A DNA stretch of 64,000 nucleotides from Panagrolaimus kolymaensis. Taxonomy: Eukaryota > Nematoda > Chromadorea > Rhabditida > Panagrolaimidae. The notes beneath the pieces are model-generated. The model worked only from the letters and a program-made list of their open reading frames with translations. It was not told the origin of the DNA and did no database searches. Made by a program: the position numbers and the translations under genes. Positions 1 through 10,806 of the stretch are shown here, in pieces. Position 1 is the first letter of the stretch; each line of letters begins with the position of its first letter. The DNA lies in NCBI GenBank assembly GCA_028622995.1, contig JAJQJQ010000006.1:7874001-7938000 (forward strand). Reading direction: 5' to 3'.

Positions 1-849
1 TCTTTTTGTCCGGGATTTTTTTTTCTATGTTTATCATTATGTTTTTATTTTCTGCCCAGGTTTTTTTTGTAAATCATTTCTTTCCCTGGCATCTTCTCTT
101 CATTACGGGTTGTTGGCGCCCTTTCTCCGTTTTTTTCTTCTAAATCGTCTCTCTTTTATTTTTAAGAATCTGGTCTTTTTTTTATAAATGCTTTTCTCTT
201 TTTTTGCTGACAAAAAATGCCTTCAACTTGTTCTTCTTTCTTGTCGCACGCTTTTTTCCTCCTCGACACTGCTTTTTCTCGATTCTTATTATCGTATATC
301 TTTGAAGAACTTTTTATTTGCACCACCACCTTTTATTATTGTAAACAAAATATATAATTTTAATCGAAAGTTTTATTATTATATAAAAAATTCCTTTGCT
401 TTTCATAATTTTTTTCTTGTGTTACTTTTTTATTATAAAGATTCATTTTTTGTGACCATTTTATTAATGAAAGAATATTATAAATTCTCTTTAGAAAATT
501 AATTTGTGCGTAAAATTTTTTCAACTTTTACTTTCATTGCTTTTTTGTATGAAAAAAATTTCAATCATTCGAGTTTCTTTCAAAGTTCTTCGATGTTCCA
601 AAAAAAAATGATATCATTTGGTTTTTTTAGTGAGCTATAGTTACCAGTTAAAATCAAAACAAATTTAGTAAAGCAACGGAGAGCAATAAAAATTATAAAG
701 ATCGGGAACGAAATTTAATTTATTTGCACAGATGAAAATAAAAATACATTAAACTGTTACAATATAATTTTTTTTCCATACAAGTTATAAAACGTAATAA
801 AGCGAATCTTTCCACTTTCTCATTTTTTAAACCTCGTTTTCCAAAAAAA
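1..849. other. AT-rich intergenic, no gene seen
   Basis: Long T runs and AT-rich sequence. Open frames here are low-complexity Phe/Leu/Ser/Tyr strings with no recognisable motif and no matching splice sites. It presumably includes the promoter of the DUF273 gene that starts at 850. A partial match to the dispersed 20-bp motif (GAGCTATAGTTAC) sits near 632-644. Confidence 0.6.
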
Positions 850-2654
850 ATGAAACAGCGTCGAAATCAAACTGTTTTATTATCAGCGTTAATTTCATCC
901 ATTTCTTTTATTTACTTGTTTAACGAACTTAAAGCTCCTCCAGAAACACCGATAATAAAAGTTTATTCACCTCCACGAAATTTAAAATCACGATCAGTTC
1001 CATTGTGCTCGAATTTAAAGTCACAAGATTTCAATTCATCTTTCAATGTTCGAAATTCCAAAATTGCCATAGTTGTTATGGTTTTAAACCAAGCAGATTA
1101 TAATGATTATTTGGTTGCTTTAAATACAACTCAATGTTATGCTAAACATTTTGGATATCAAATGCATTTAATAAACTTGACTGGTAATCCAAATGTTCAG
1201 GAATTATGTAATCAAACCGATGTAAGTTTTATCAACAAAAACTAAATCCTTTAAGTTGTTGAAAAGGAAAACAAAGTAAAAGTGATCGTAATAAAAATGA
1301 AAACAATAATACCTATTTGTAAAATATTGATTACTGTAGCTTGAAAGTAATTGGAAAAACTTTAAAACAAAAGTTGAGTGTAATCATTTTAAAATTGATA
1401 CTTTGAAGTAAACTATAGTAGCCTAAACTATTTAAAAAAAAGATAACCAAAAGAAAAAATCAAATTTTTAGTTATTTTTCAAGCGCCATTGTGCATTGGC
1501 AAATTTTATGGAAGAGCATCAAGCTTCCATTGATTATGTTTTAAATCTTGACGCAGATATTGGTGTCATCAATCCATGTCATACCATTCAAGAATACATT
1601 GATACCAGAGTTGACATTGTGTTTTACGAACGATATTATAATTATGAAATTTCTGCTGCGAGTTATTTTGTTCGGTATTCGCTTTTTTTATTCAAAAATT
1701 TTTCTATTAAATTAATGATTACAGAAATACTGAAATTTCTAGACAATTTCTAAGATTTTGGGCAAATTATTTTTATCATCTTCCCAAAAGTTTTCATGGA
1801 ACTGATAATGGCGCAATTCATGTAAGTTCTCTCTTCGAATAAAGGATAAGTTTATTTGTAAAAGGAGTGAAAGTAATTAAAAAAAACAATTTCATAAAAT
1901 TTTTATTACTCTCACCAAATGAAAGTAAATAAAAAATTTCATTTTAAAAGACGGTTGTTACTCTTAAGCTATAGTAACTAATTATTTAAAATTCCACTCT
2001 TTTTCATTACTATGGAAAGTTGACTAAAATGGAAAACAAAAAATTTTCAGCAAGTTTTTATGGAGCTTAATTTTCCTGATATTCCATCTCAAATGCAATG
2101 TTATGATCTTTGGAAAGAATCAAAAAACTTTGATGATTTATTTGCTTATCAAGCTTGTACCAAACATGCTTTAGGGAATGGAACTTTGTTTGTTAATAAT
2201 ACCGTGAAATTAATTCGAAAAATGTCACCTGGATTGGGTGAGAGATGGGTGGTTAACTCAAACCAAATGGAGCCCAAATGATTTCATGTTTCATGGATGG
2301 AAAAAATCCAAACTTGGTGGAGAATGGGAATGGCCTTTCGAGAATCCAACTTTTGATATGAAACAATGCAAATTGGGAGATTCTTCATTTCCAAATTTTA
2401 AATCTTTAGCCAAATTTGTTTCAAATAATTTTGAAGTTCAAAGAGTTTTAGAAAAAAAAGTTAAACAAATCGAAGCAAATTATTTTAAAGATTTGAAAAA
2501 TTTAAAACTATTGTGTAACAATATTTTAGAATCTGTGAATGACACTGTCCTTAAATGTGTTGCTATTGCTTTTTTAATAAAAACAAAATGTATTTGTAAA
2601 AAGAAACAAAAGATTGGTGGGGTTATTTTTTTTATTGTCAAATTACAAAGTTAA
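850..2654 (+). CDS. DUF273 glycosyltransferase-like protein, copy A, frameshifted in last exon
   Basis: Nematode DUF273 family (Pfam PF03314), a type II Golgi-type putative nucleotide-sugar transferase. Exons 850-1221, 1472-1674, 1725-1821 and 2051-2654. The N-terminus has a hydrophobic anchor at about residues 12-25. Exon 2 carries the DxD-like [10 protein letters not shown]; exon 3 carries [14 protein letters not shown]; exon 4 carries [19 protein letters not shown]. The intron positions and phases are the same as in the intact copy at 5031. Odd: one extra T near 2234-2235 (GGATTGGGTG where the other copies read GGATGGGTG) shifts the frame just after KMSPG. The original frame stops at 2281, while the conserved reading continues in the next frame to 2654. 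It is either a recent pseudogene giving a truncated protein of about 300 residues, or a base-call error. The family call is firm; enzymatic activity is inferred from the DxD motif only. Confidence 0.85.
1331..1350 (-). repeat. Dispersed 20-bp imperfect palindrome, copy in DUF273-A intron 1
   Basis: TTACTGTAGCTTGAAAGTAA. It matches the reverse orientation of the motif TTACTNTCAAGCTATAGTAA seen at least a dozen times in this window. Confidence 0.7.
1958..1977 (+). repeat. Dispersed 20-bp motif, DUF273-A intron 3
   Basis: TTACTCTTAAGCTATAGTAA, forward orientation. The homologous intron of copy B carries another copy at 6156. Confidence 0.7.
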
Positions 2655-2785
2655 AGAAATTAATAATACAGTTAATTAAAGTTATTCAGTTACAGGAAAA
2701 TAAAAATGATACAATGAAAATTAAGTACAAAAGTTAAATAATATTTTTTTCGACCACCATTTTTTTATACATACGAGTAAATGGG

Positions 2786-3235
2786 TTAAGCCCAAGCTTC
2801 ATCGATATTGTTGTCAGGAATAAGTTGTTGCTGTTGTTCCATTTGAGGTGAACCATTTTGAAAATAGCCAACATTACGAGAACGGTCATCTAAAGCATGA
2901 GATGGAGCTTGAACATAAGTATCTTCGTATTTGAAATCACTGTTACGGACACCATTCATCAAAAATGCAGGAGGTTCTTGCCCTGTTGAATTGATAATTT
3001 CATCAACTGTTGTTGCCATATCAAGATCTTCCAATTCCAAATAAAAGCTTACAGCAGTACCAAGATGAGTTCTTCCAGTACGTCCACATCGTTGAAGAAA
3101 AGTGCTCTTAGCATCTGAACTTCTTCCATTTCCATTTGGAAGATCATAATTTATAACCTAAAAAAGAAAAGTAAAAAAGGTTCCGTTATCGTAAAAACTT
3201 ACATAATCCATTTCTTTAATATCTACGCCTCGAGC
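2786..3235 (-). pseudogene. 3' fragment of a DEAD-box RNA helicase (vasa/DDX3-like)
   Basis: Two in-frame exons on the minus strand: 3235-3203 (ARGVDIKEMDY, motif V) and 3157-2786. The second starts VINYDLPNG and contains QRCGRTGR, corresponding to helicase motif VI (HRxGRxGR). It ends with a Gln-rich tail and an acidic residue-Trp end (DEAWA), reminiscent of Vasa/GLH C-termini. I see no upstream helicase exons: motifs Q, I, II (DEAD) and III are absent between 3236 and the palindrome at 3585. The first His of motif VI is Gln, which would be expected to damage ATP hydrolysis. It lies tail to tail with DUF273 copy A and is probably a dead, truncated duplicate moved into this cluster. An unrecognised upstream exon cannot be excluded. 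Confidence 0.7.
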
Positions 3236-3584
3236 CTAAAATAGTTAAAGGATTATTAAGACGAGTTCTATGAAATTTTTGTTCGAGTTTGGTAGACAAA
3301 TTTTTTTGATTGATTTTTTTGACCAGGATTGTTCAGAATGGTGTAAAAATGTATAAAAATGGAGTAGGACCTTCAGAAAGTCATCTGGATATTTATAATT
3401 AAACAATTTCATGTTGGGACTCCGCGTCGCAAAACTATTTACTGATATCATATTTTTTTTATTCTTCTTGATTTAATTAGGTGTTCGAGGATGGCGAATC
3501 TGATGGTAATGCTATTTTTTTAAAACACCTTTGTTATTATGGAGTTACACCACTACCACATACTTAAAATCTACATAACTTTTT

Positions 3585-3973
3585 ACTGGCTTCTGACCTG
3601 TGGAAGTTAACTATACCATAATATTGTATAAGTATTTAGCTTTAATATCCTTTATCTACATTTTCCTGGATGATGCCGGAACATCAATTGCCAAAGCAAA
3701 ACATGTATGAGATTACAATTTGTTTGTGGGGAAAATGGTTTTTTTCTTTCTCTTCTTTTGGTTTTTGGCGTTTTGTTCTAAAAGTTTTTGATGAAAGAAA
3801 AAGAAGAGAAAGAAAAAAACCATTTTCCCCACAAACAAATTGTAATCTCATACATGTTTTGCTTTGGCAATTGATGTTCCGGCATCATCCAGGAAAATGT
3901 AGATAAAGGATATTAAAGCTAAATACTTATACAATATTATGGTATAGTTAACTTCCACAGGTCAGAAGCCAGT
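3585..3973. repeat. 389-bp near-perfect inverted repeat (palindrome)
   Basis: The left arm 3585-3759 is the reverse complement of the right arm 3799-3973, about 175 bp each with no mismatch seen by eye, around a 39-bp spacer at 3760-3798. The arm ends read ACTGGCTTCTGACC and GGTCAGAAGCCAGT. The right arm stops at the exact base where a truncated DUF273 exon begins. It codes for nothing recognisable. It may be a foldback or MITE-type element, or a palindromic duplication made during the rearrangement that broke the third DUF273 copy. An assembly or chimera artefact is also possible. Any transcript across it would form a long hairpin. Confidence 0.9.
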
Positions 3974-4390
3974 TTGTTTGCTTACGAAGAATGTGTGAAA
4001 GAAGCTCTCTCGAAGACTTCAATATTCTTAAATAACACGGTGAAATTAATTCGAAAAATGTCACCTGGATGGGTGAGAGATGGATGGTTGACTAAAACCA
4101 AATGGAGTCCAAATGATTTTATGTTTCATGGATGGAAAAAATCTAAACTTGGTGGAGAATGGGAATGGGCTTTCGAGAATCCAACTTTTGATATGAAACA
4201 ATGCAAATTGGGAGATTCTTCATTTCCAAATTTTAAATATTTAGCCAAATTTGTTTCAAATAATTTTGAAGTTCAAAGAGTTTTGGAAGAACAAATAAAA
4301 GAATTCGATAAAAGAACCATTTTGGAACAAATTTTAAACACTTTAAGAAAATGGGGTCGAAAAAGTAAAAAAAGAATATTAGTATTTTAA
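3974..4390 (+). pseudogene. Truncated DUF273 copy C (last exon only)
   Basis: The frame reads LFAYEECVKEALS followed by the conserved [19 protein letters not shown] and the [15 protein letters not shown] block, closely matching exon 4 of the copies at 2051 and 6264. The first half of exon 4 and exons 1-3, including the DxD region, are missing. The sequence starts directly at the end of the palindrome with no splice acceptor in between. The C-terminal tail is different and basic (RKWGRKSKKRILVF). It is not expected to make an active enzyme. Confidence 0.8.
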
Positions 4391-5030
4391 ATTTTTAGAG
4401 GTTTTTTACTTTGACAATAGATTAATAAAATTTTACTTTTAATGTGTTCCTTTCTACGACTCGACTTATGTGCGCTATAATAAAAATGTTTTATCTCATG
4501 AAAGTTAATACAGAGAAACAAAAAGTTCATGCACTAATAAAACTTGAAAACATCATCGCTCATTATTTAATAAATCCTTTAAATCCGCTTTGTTAAAAAA
4601 TGAGTGGTTTTTTGTCTAGTTCTCTTTTTTTCTTGTGGCTTTAAAAGTACAAAAAACATAAAATATACAGACATCACCTTTACTTTCATTCATACTATTA
4701 ATTTTTGACGAAAAAGTGAATTGTTTTTTATTTATAGAAAAATTAATAAAAAGTTATATTTGTATTGTAAAAATAGTCATTTGCCGTTCGTTAATGTGAT
4801 TGACTCATTCGTTCAATAAAACAATCTATCGATTCAACATTTTTTTCTGTTAATTTTTTTGTTCCATCATCAAAAAATTGCATTTTTTTAATTTTGGTTT
4901 CTAAGCAATTTTTTCATTTTTCTTCTTTATTCTTTTGCCATACTTGTTTTGCTTAACAACAACCAACGAGCGCTACTTACATATTTGTCTCATTTCACCT
5001 GTTGCTTTATATGTACCGACCTTATAGAAA
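4391..5030. other. Intergenic, no gene seen
   Basis: AT-rich spacer between the truncated and the intact DUF273 copies. It presumably holds the promoter of the gene at 5031. No splice-consistent coding sequence was found. Confidence 0.6.
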
Positions 5031-6770
5031 ATGAAAGGAAAATTATCCAATGCTTTTATGATAACATTATTTTCACTTATTTCATCCATTTATATTATTT
5101 ATGTTTTTGATGGATTTGGTTATATTTTTGTATTTAAAAAGCCAAAATTACTTTTACCACCAACTGGAGAAATACCAACGAAGAGGATAGAAATTATCAC
5201 ATCTGCAGTAACTGCAGCACCCATGCAAACAAAAATTAGAACCAAAGACATAAGAGTTGCTTTCAAGCCAATGTCAAAAAATTCTTTATGTCCTAATTTG
5301 GAATCACAAGATTTTACTTTAACTTATGATATTTTAAATTCCAAAGTCGCAATAGTTATTGCAGTTTTAAGTCAAAAAGATTATGAAGATTATTTGGTTG
5401 CAATTAATACCACTCAATGTTATGCCAAACACTTTGGATATCAAATGCATTTAATAAACATGACAGATGATCCGAAAATTAAAGAACTTTGCAATCAAAC
5501 TGATGTAAGTCTTTCTATGAAATAAATGGTTAATTAGCGACAAAGTTTCTAAAAATTGATACGAAAGTAGCATTTGTTTGTGGCTAAAACTCTCTAATTT
5601 TATACTGATTACTTACAAATAACCTTGTTACTTTCCCATAAACTATATTATATTTTTTAAGGTATTTTTTAAACGTCATTGCGCTTTAACTTTGTTTATG
5701 GAAGATCACAAAGATACAATCGATTATATCCTTTATATTGATGCAGACATGGGCGTCATTAATCCATGTAACAAAATTCAAGATTATCTTGATGTAAATG
5801 AAAAAGTGGAAATAATTTTTTATGAAAGATATTACGATCAGGAAGTTGCTGCAGGAAGTTATTTAGTTCGGTAAGGAAAATATTAATTAATAGTATACAT
5901 TCATATAAATTTTAAGGAATTCTGATTATTCAAGAAAGTTTATTCGTTATTGGGCAGATTACTTTTATCACCTTCCTCAAAGCTTTCATGGAACGGATAA
6001 TGGCGCAATTCACGTAAGTTATTAAAAAAAAGATTTTAGTCTGATCGAAAAAATGCTTTTATGTTAGAGAACAACAAATAAATTTTGTTTTAAAAAAATT
6101 TCATTACTAGCCTCGAAAGAGAGTAATTGAAAAATTTAACTTTATAAGTTTGTTATTACTCTCAAGCTATAGTAATAAAATTCTTAGTATTTAATACAAT
6201 TTTTTATTACTTTCGATAATTTGTTGAAAAGTTACATAAAATTGAGAAACAAATAATTTTTAGCAAGTTTTAATGGAACTTCATTTTAACGACACACAAG
6301 CTAGAATGCAGTGTTATGATCTTTGGAATAATTCAAAAGGATATGATGATTTATTTGCTTATCAAGCTTGTACCAAACATGCTTTTGGTAATGGAACTTT
6401 GTTTGTTAATAACACGGTGAAATTAATTCGAAAAATGTCACCTGGATGGGTGAGAGATGGATGGTTAACTCAAACCAAATGGAGCCCAAACGATTTTATG
6501 TTTCATGGATGGAAAAAATCTAAACTTGGTGGAGAATGGGAATGGCCTTTTGAGAATCCAACTTTTGATATGCAACAATGCATATTTGGAGATTCTTCAT
6601 TTCCCAATTTTAAATATTTACCCAAATTTGTTTCTAATAATTCTGAAATTCGAAACATCCTTGAAGAGAAGGTAAAAGCAGTGGAGATAAAGTATGTAGA
6701 ATTGTTGAAGAAAGCGAAACTTATGTGTGAAAGCGGTTTTGAACCTAGAAATGGCATATGTCCCTTATGA
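5031..6770 (+). CDS. DUF273 glycosyltransferase-like protein, copy B (intact)
   Basis: Exons 5031-5504, 5662-5870, 5917-6013 and 6264-6770 join in phase to about 428 residues. An N-terminal hydrophobic segment (about residues 8-28) suggests a type II signal anchor in the secretory pathway. It is followed by a linker, then [17 protein letters not shown], the DxD-like motif [19 protein letters not shown], and the C-terminal [22 protein letters not shown] block. DUF273 proteins are nematode-expanded and thought to be sugar transferases; donor and acceptor are unknown. N-glycosylation sequons (for example NNT, NMT) are common. The exon phases are identical to copy A, so the cluster arose by tandem duplication. 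Intron 3 contains the dispersed 20-bp motif at 6156-6175, as does intron 3 of copy A. Confidence 0.9.
6156..6175 (+). repeat. Dispersed 20-bp motif, DUF273-B intron 3
   Basis: TTACTCTCAAGCTATAGTAA, the closest match to consensus in the window. Confidence 0.75.
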
Positions 6771-8432
6771 AATCCTATTATTCCTTGTTTTTGTTTTCTT
6801 CTTCTACGGGTTTGTAAAAGAAAGTCTACCAATGAAATTAATAAAGAATATTTATTTTGACATAAATCACTCAGCAAAAAAAAAAATATTTGTAAATTTT
6901 AAAGATGTGAATACAAAATGCAGAGAAGCAAGCAGCAGCCTCCGCGTTTTCACGTGAAATTTCCAAAGAAAAAATGGATGGATACTTAAAAAAGTAAAAG
7001 TGCAAAACTTTGAAAAGGTTCTTTACATTGTTAATTAAGAGGATAAGCGTTTATTTTTATTTTTACCAAAACAAAATGTTGCAAAAATAAAAAAGCTTTA
7101 TTTCAAAATACACCTACTCCATCCATCTTCAGGAAGTCTTCCAAAATAAAAAAGTTGAAATTTTTTGTTTACGTTTTTTTTTTCAACGCTTTTTCGGTTC
7201 TTTTTACATTTTTCTAAATGGAAATAAATACCAAATAAAAAATTAAGCTATTCGAGCTCGATAGTTTCGATCCAAAATTAGAATTTTATCACCTCTAGAA
7301 AATTTTTGAACTCTATTTTTACCTTCGCATCATTTAGGCTTCCGGTGTTGGTCTTGCATATCACTTTTTGGAGTGGATGAGTTTTATTTAGAAGCATTCT
7401 TTTAACATAACCAAATTTACCATTTCTAAAAAAGGCACATCGCTGAGAAAGAATAGCAAAGGCCAATATATTTTTTTGAACTACAAAAAGAAGTCAAAAC
7501 TCATATTTTTCATTTTTTATTTTTCCATCATTAAATGGAGAGAAGCCACCAGCTTCAAGACCATTTAGAAAAAGCATAAAAAGTTGTCAATGATGTCCCT
7601 TGCGTGCAAGTTAAATTATCGCCTTTGATGAATATTGATGAAGACTAGACCCCTTTTATTCCTTGTCAACTCCTTTTTCTTTTTTATATTTTTTTGGCCA
7701 TTCCCAAAAAAGCGAAAGTAAATTAACCAACATCCGTTGGGTTAAAGTTTGTTTTCATTTCCGCTCATTTAAAGAGCTTATAATACGGTTTCCCCGCTTT
7801 TTTTTTTCAATGGCAAATAGTTTCGACTTTTTGGTCTTCGACCTTAATGAGTTTGAGTTCTTAACATTCCTTCTTAACAATTTAAAATTGAAAGTTAAGA
7901 AAAATAACTTTTTACTGTTGCAATTCTTTTTTTTTCATGTTTACTTTCTTCTTTTTTTAGTGAAAAACAAATTTTCGACAATTTATTTTCACACTTTTTT
8001 GAATATTTTTTAAAGGTAAAACACAAAAAATACCAAAAGAAAATAATAGTTGCATTGGAACATTGATTTGCTCGAGATTTCCAAAATTACCGTATACTCT
8101 TGCCTATTCATAGTTTTATTCTTTTTTTATAATTGGACCTTCTTCATTTTTAAAAGAATAATTATTTCGCGGCTTGAAATTGTAAGAATTACTGTAATCT
8201 GAAAGCAAAAACCCTCAAAAAAGTAGTTATTATCAAACTATAGAAAAGCAAAAAATTGAGTTTTTAATTTTTTTCATTGCTATCAAGCTATAGTAATAAT
8301 TTGATATAAACTTTTTGTTATTACTATCAAAGCTATAGTAACCACTTTTAGGATTAATGAAGTTTTTAATAATTATAAAATGACAGGATACAGATGTATT
8401 TAAGAGAGGTTCTACGAGCTGATTCAAATCGG
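6771..8432. other. Intergenic between DUF273 cluster and inverted-repeat element
   Basis: AT-rich with no convincing gene. A possible poly(A) signal for the DUF273 gene (AATAAAG) lies near 6839. It contains two close copies of the dispersed 20-bp motif at 8277-8296 and 8321-8341. Long frames here are low complexity. Confidence 0.55.
8277..8341 (+). repeat. Two direct copies of the 20-bp motif
   Basis: TTGCTATCAAGCTATAGTAA at 8277-8296 and a 21-bp version with an extra A (TCAAAGCTA core) at 8321-8341, about 90 bp left of the large inverted repeat. Confidence 0.7.
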
Positions 8433-10019
8433 GCGGAAGAAGGTTTTTTTTTATTTTTATTTTTTGTTTCGAATAGGTTCAAAATGATGAGAAAAAATTA
8501 TTGGCGTCAAGCTTTTTCTCAAAAAGTCAACAGGATATGCTAATTTTTTATATTGAAGTTGAAACCATGCATTAACTTCTAAAATTCAGCTAAATTCACC
8601 CATGAAGTATAATATTTTGATTTTTATCCCATATTAGGTAATCGATTACGGGCTAATTTATGGTGTATACCATATATTTTGATATTCATTAAAAATGAGG
8701 AGAAATTTGCATATTTATTTTTCAAATGGATGCCATTTTTTTATCAGAGCCTCGGGGGACCCTAAGAAAAATACCCATATATTCCCCAGAATCTCCTCTA
8801 ATTTATGCAAAAAAAATAATAGTTAAAAAGCTTGGACTTTTGGAATGCCATCGCAAAACGTATCGGCGACCACAATTTATGATGCATTAATGACCTGCTT
8901 GCCTCGCTTTTCGCCTCAGGAACCATTTTTTTTTTCACTTCTTTTTTCGTAATAAAATTATTATTATTTATTTACCTCTCGGCAACTAGTTGATATGTAT
9001 ATTTGTGAAAGAAAAAGTGTTTTTTGGTTCTGAGGATATATCTGGAAAAAAGCAAAGATCTCGCAGAAATAAAAAAACTTTATCTCTAAATTTTCATTCG
9101 TTGATATCGATATCTTTGATAAAAGAAAAATAGAGCTTTCATTATTATTTTTTTCATTATGGTTAAAAATAAAATCTTTTATTTGTTGCTGATATTTTAT
9201 GCATTTCGATTTACTTCGGCTAAGATAAATTATGATTTATTAGTTGCTGATAATCAAGAGGCTGTTTGTTTTTTTCAAAACTATAATCAAAATCGACCTG
9301 AAGCCTTTCCAAAAATTTCAGCTCCTCATAGCAAAGAATGTGGTAAAAGAAAATTTAGGTTAGGCAAAAATTTTATTTTAACAACTATTGTTTTTATTTT
9401 TTGTTTGGATCGTAAATAAATATCTTTTTATGAAAAAATATCCTTTGTTTGAAAGTAAAAAATCAGGATTAAGTTGGCAAATAAATAATAATAATTTTAT
9501 TACGAAAAAAGAAGTGAAAAAAAAAATGGTTCCTGAGGCGAAAAGCGAGGCAAGCAGGTCATTAATGCATCATAAATTGTGGTCGCCGATACGTTTTGCG
9601 ATGGCATTCCAAAAGTCCAAGCTTTTTAACTATTATTTTTTTTGCATAAATTAGAGGAGATTCTGGGGAATATATGGGTATTTTTCTTAGGGTCCCCCGA
9701 GGCTCTGATAAAAAAATGGCATCCATTTGAAAAATAAATATGCAAATTTCTCCTCATTTTTAATGAATATCAAAATATATGGTATACACCATAAATTAGC
9801 CCGTAATCGATTACCTAATATGGGATAAAAATCAAAATATTATACTTCATGGGTGAATTTAGCTGAATTTTAGAAGTTAATGCATGGTTTCAACTTCAAT
9901 ATAAAAAATTAGCATATCCTGTTGACTTTTTGAGAAAAAGCTTGACGCCAATAATTTTTTCTCATCATTTTGAACCTATTCGAAACAAAAAATAAAAATA
10001 AAAAAAAACCTTCTTCCGC
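8433..10019. mobile_element. 1.6-kb inverted-repeat element with 541-bp arms
   Basis: Arm 8433-8973 is the reverse complement of 9479-10019. Blocks compared by eye (outer end, the segments around 8641-8700 and 8821-8972) were identical. The unique centre is 8974-9478. The outer ends read GCGGAAGAAGG and CCTTCTTCCGC. No transposase is visible. A weak similarity between the flanks (ATTCAAATC on the left, ATTCAAAATC on the right) could be a degraded target duplication but is not convincing. Best explanations are a non-autonomous long-TIR or foldback transposon, or a segmental inverted duplication. The near-identical arms imply a recent origin, gene conversion, or an assembly artefact. Confidence 0.75.
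9159..9654 (+). CDS. Possible small secreted protein inside the inverted repeat
   Basis: An ATG at 9159 starts MVKNKIFYLLLIFYAFRF, a good signal peptide with likely cleavage after TSA. About 40 residues with two Cys follow (AVCFFQ, KECG). A GT donor at 9341 (TGTG|GTAAAAG) and an acceptor after AATCAG at 9469 join in frame to GLSWQINNNN and then into the right arm, stopping at 9654. The second exon would thus lie mostly in repeat sequence. There are no family motifs. It could be a real gene captured between the arms, the broken first exon of a lost gene, or chance. If read without the intron it ends at 9419. Confidence 0.3.
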
Positions 10020-10806
10020 TTTAATTCAAAATCTTTAAATTATCTCGCAGACTCTCTCTTAAGCCAGATATTTCTGTAAAACCCATTTATAAACATTTAC
10101 TTATTATTGGAATCACCCTTTTTTGAATGCAACATTTCTTTGTTGCAAGTTTATTCTTTCTTTTTTTCTCGGGTTTAATTATCATTTTTCTTCCTCGTTT
10201 AATCGTGTAACAAAAAAGCGTCGTTTGGCAATTATTCAACGTCCTTCGTTTGCATTTTCGACTTCTCTTTTTTTGATAAAAAAAAAAACGCTTCATAAAG
10301 AAGTAGCATCCATTTCCTAAAAAAAAAATTTTGCACTGAAAAATATTATGGCTCATTGACTTAACTAACTAATGCTTTTCCTTTATTTTTTTGCAGAAAT
10401 TATTCTTTTTTTGCTTCTTCCTTCAACAAAAACAAAAAGCTCCCTATCTTCATTTCAAGGGTGGTTCCTTTTACTGACGCTTCTCGTGTTGTCATTCATC
10501 GGTCGGTTGGTTGCTGTCATCATTCATTATTAATATATCTGACGACCGAGAAAGAAGAGTCGTCACATTTGAATAAAAATTTATGATGAAGATAGCATTA
10601 ATTATTAGTATTATGATTATATGGCAATTAGGTTTATATTAATTAAAATCAGAAGAAAAAAATAAGTATTTCAAGAAGCATCATCAAAAAGCACTAAAAA
10701 GAGAGAGAGAGAAGAAAAAAAGTGAACAAGGCAGGAAACAGGAAATTGTGTTAGTGGTATATTTTTATTTTATTTATCCTCAACCTTTTTCATCATCTTC
10801 ATCAAT
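10020..10806. other. Intergenic upstream of aminopeptidase
   Basis: AT-rich, with pyrimidine-rich stretches and a GA-repeat near 10701-10712. Likely 5' flank of the aminopeptidase gene. No coding sequence supported. Confidence 0.5.

Noticed and set aside
188..502. 104-codon open frame near the left end
   Set aside because: Low-complexity Phe/Leu/Ser/Tyr composition from T-rich DNA, with no motif or splice context.
3670..3906. Open frame crossing the palindrome centre
   Set aside because: It is generated by the inverted repeat itself; the two halves are reverse complements and match no family.
6503..6877. Antisense open frame over the DUF273-B last exon
   Set aside because: Shadow of the well-supported sense exon.
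7663..8013. 116-codon open frame
   Set aside because: Phe/Leu/Lys-rich low complexity, no signal of coding selection, no neighbours in frame.
8421..10032. Target-site duplication ATTCAAA flanking the large inverted repeat
   Set aside because: The flanks match only partly and not at the exact arm ends, so it may be chance in AT-rich DNA.
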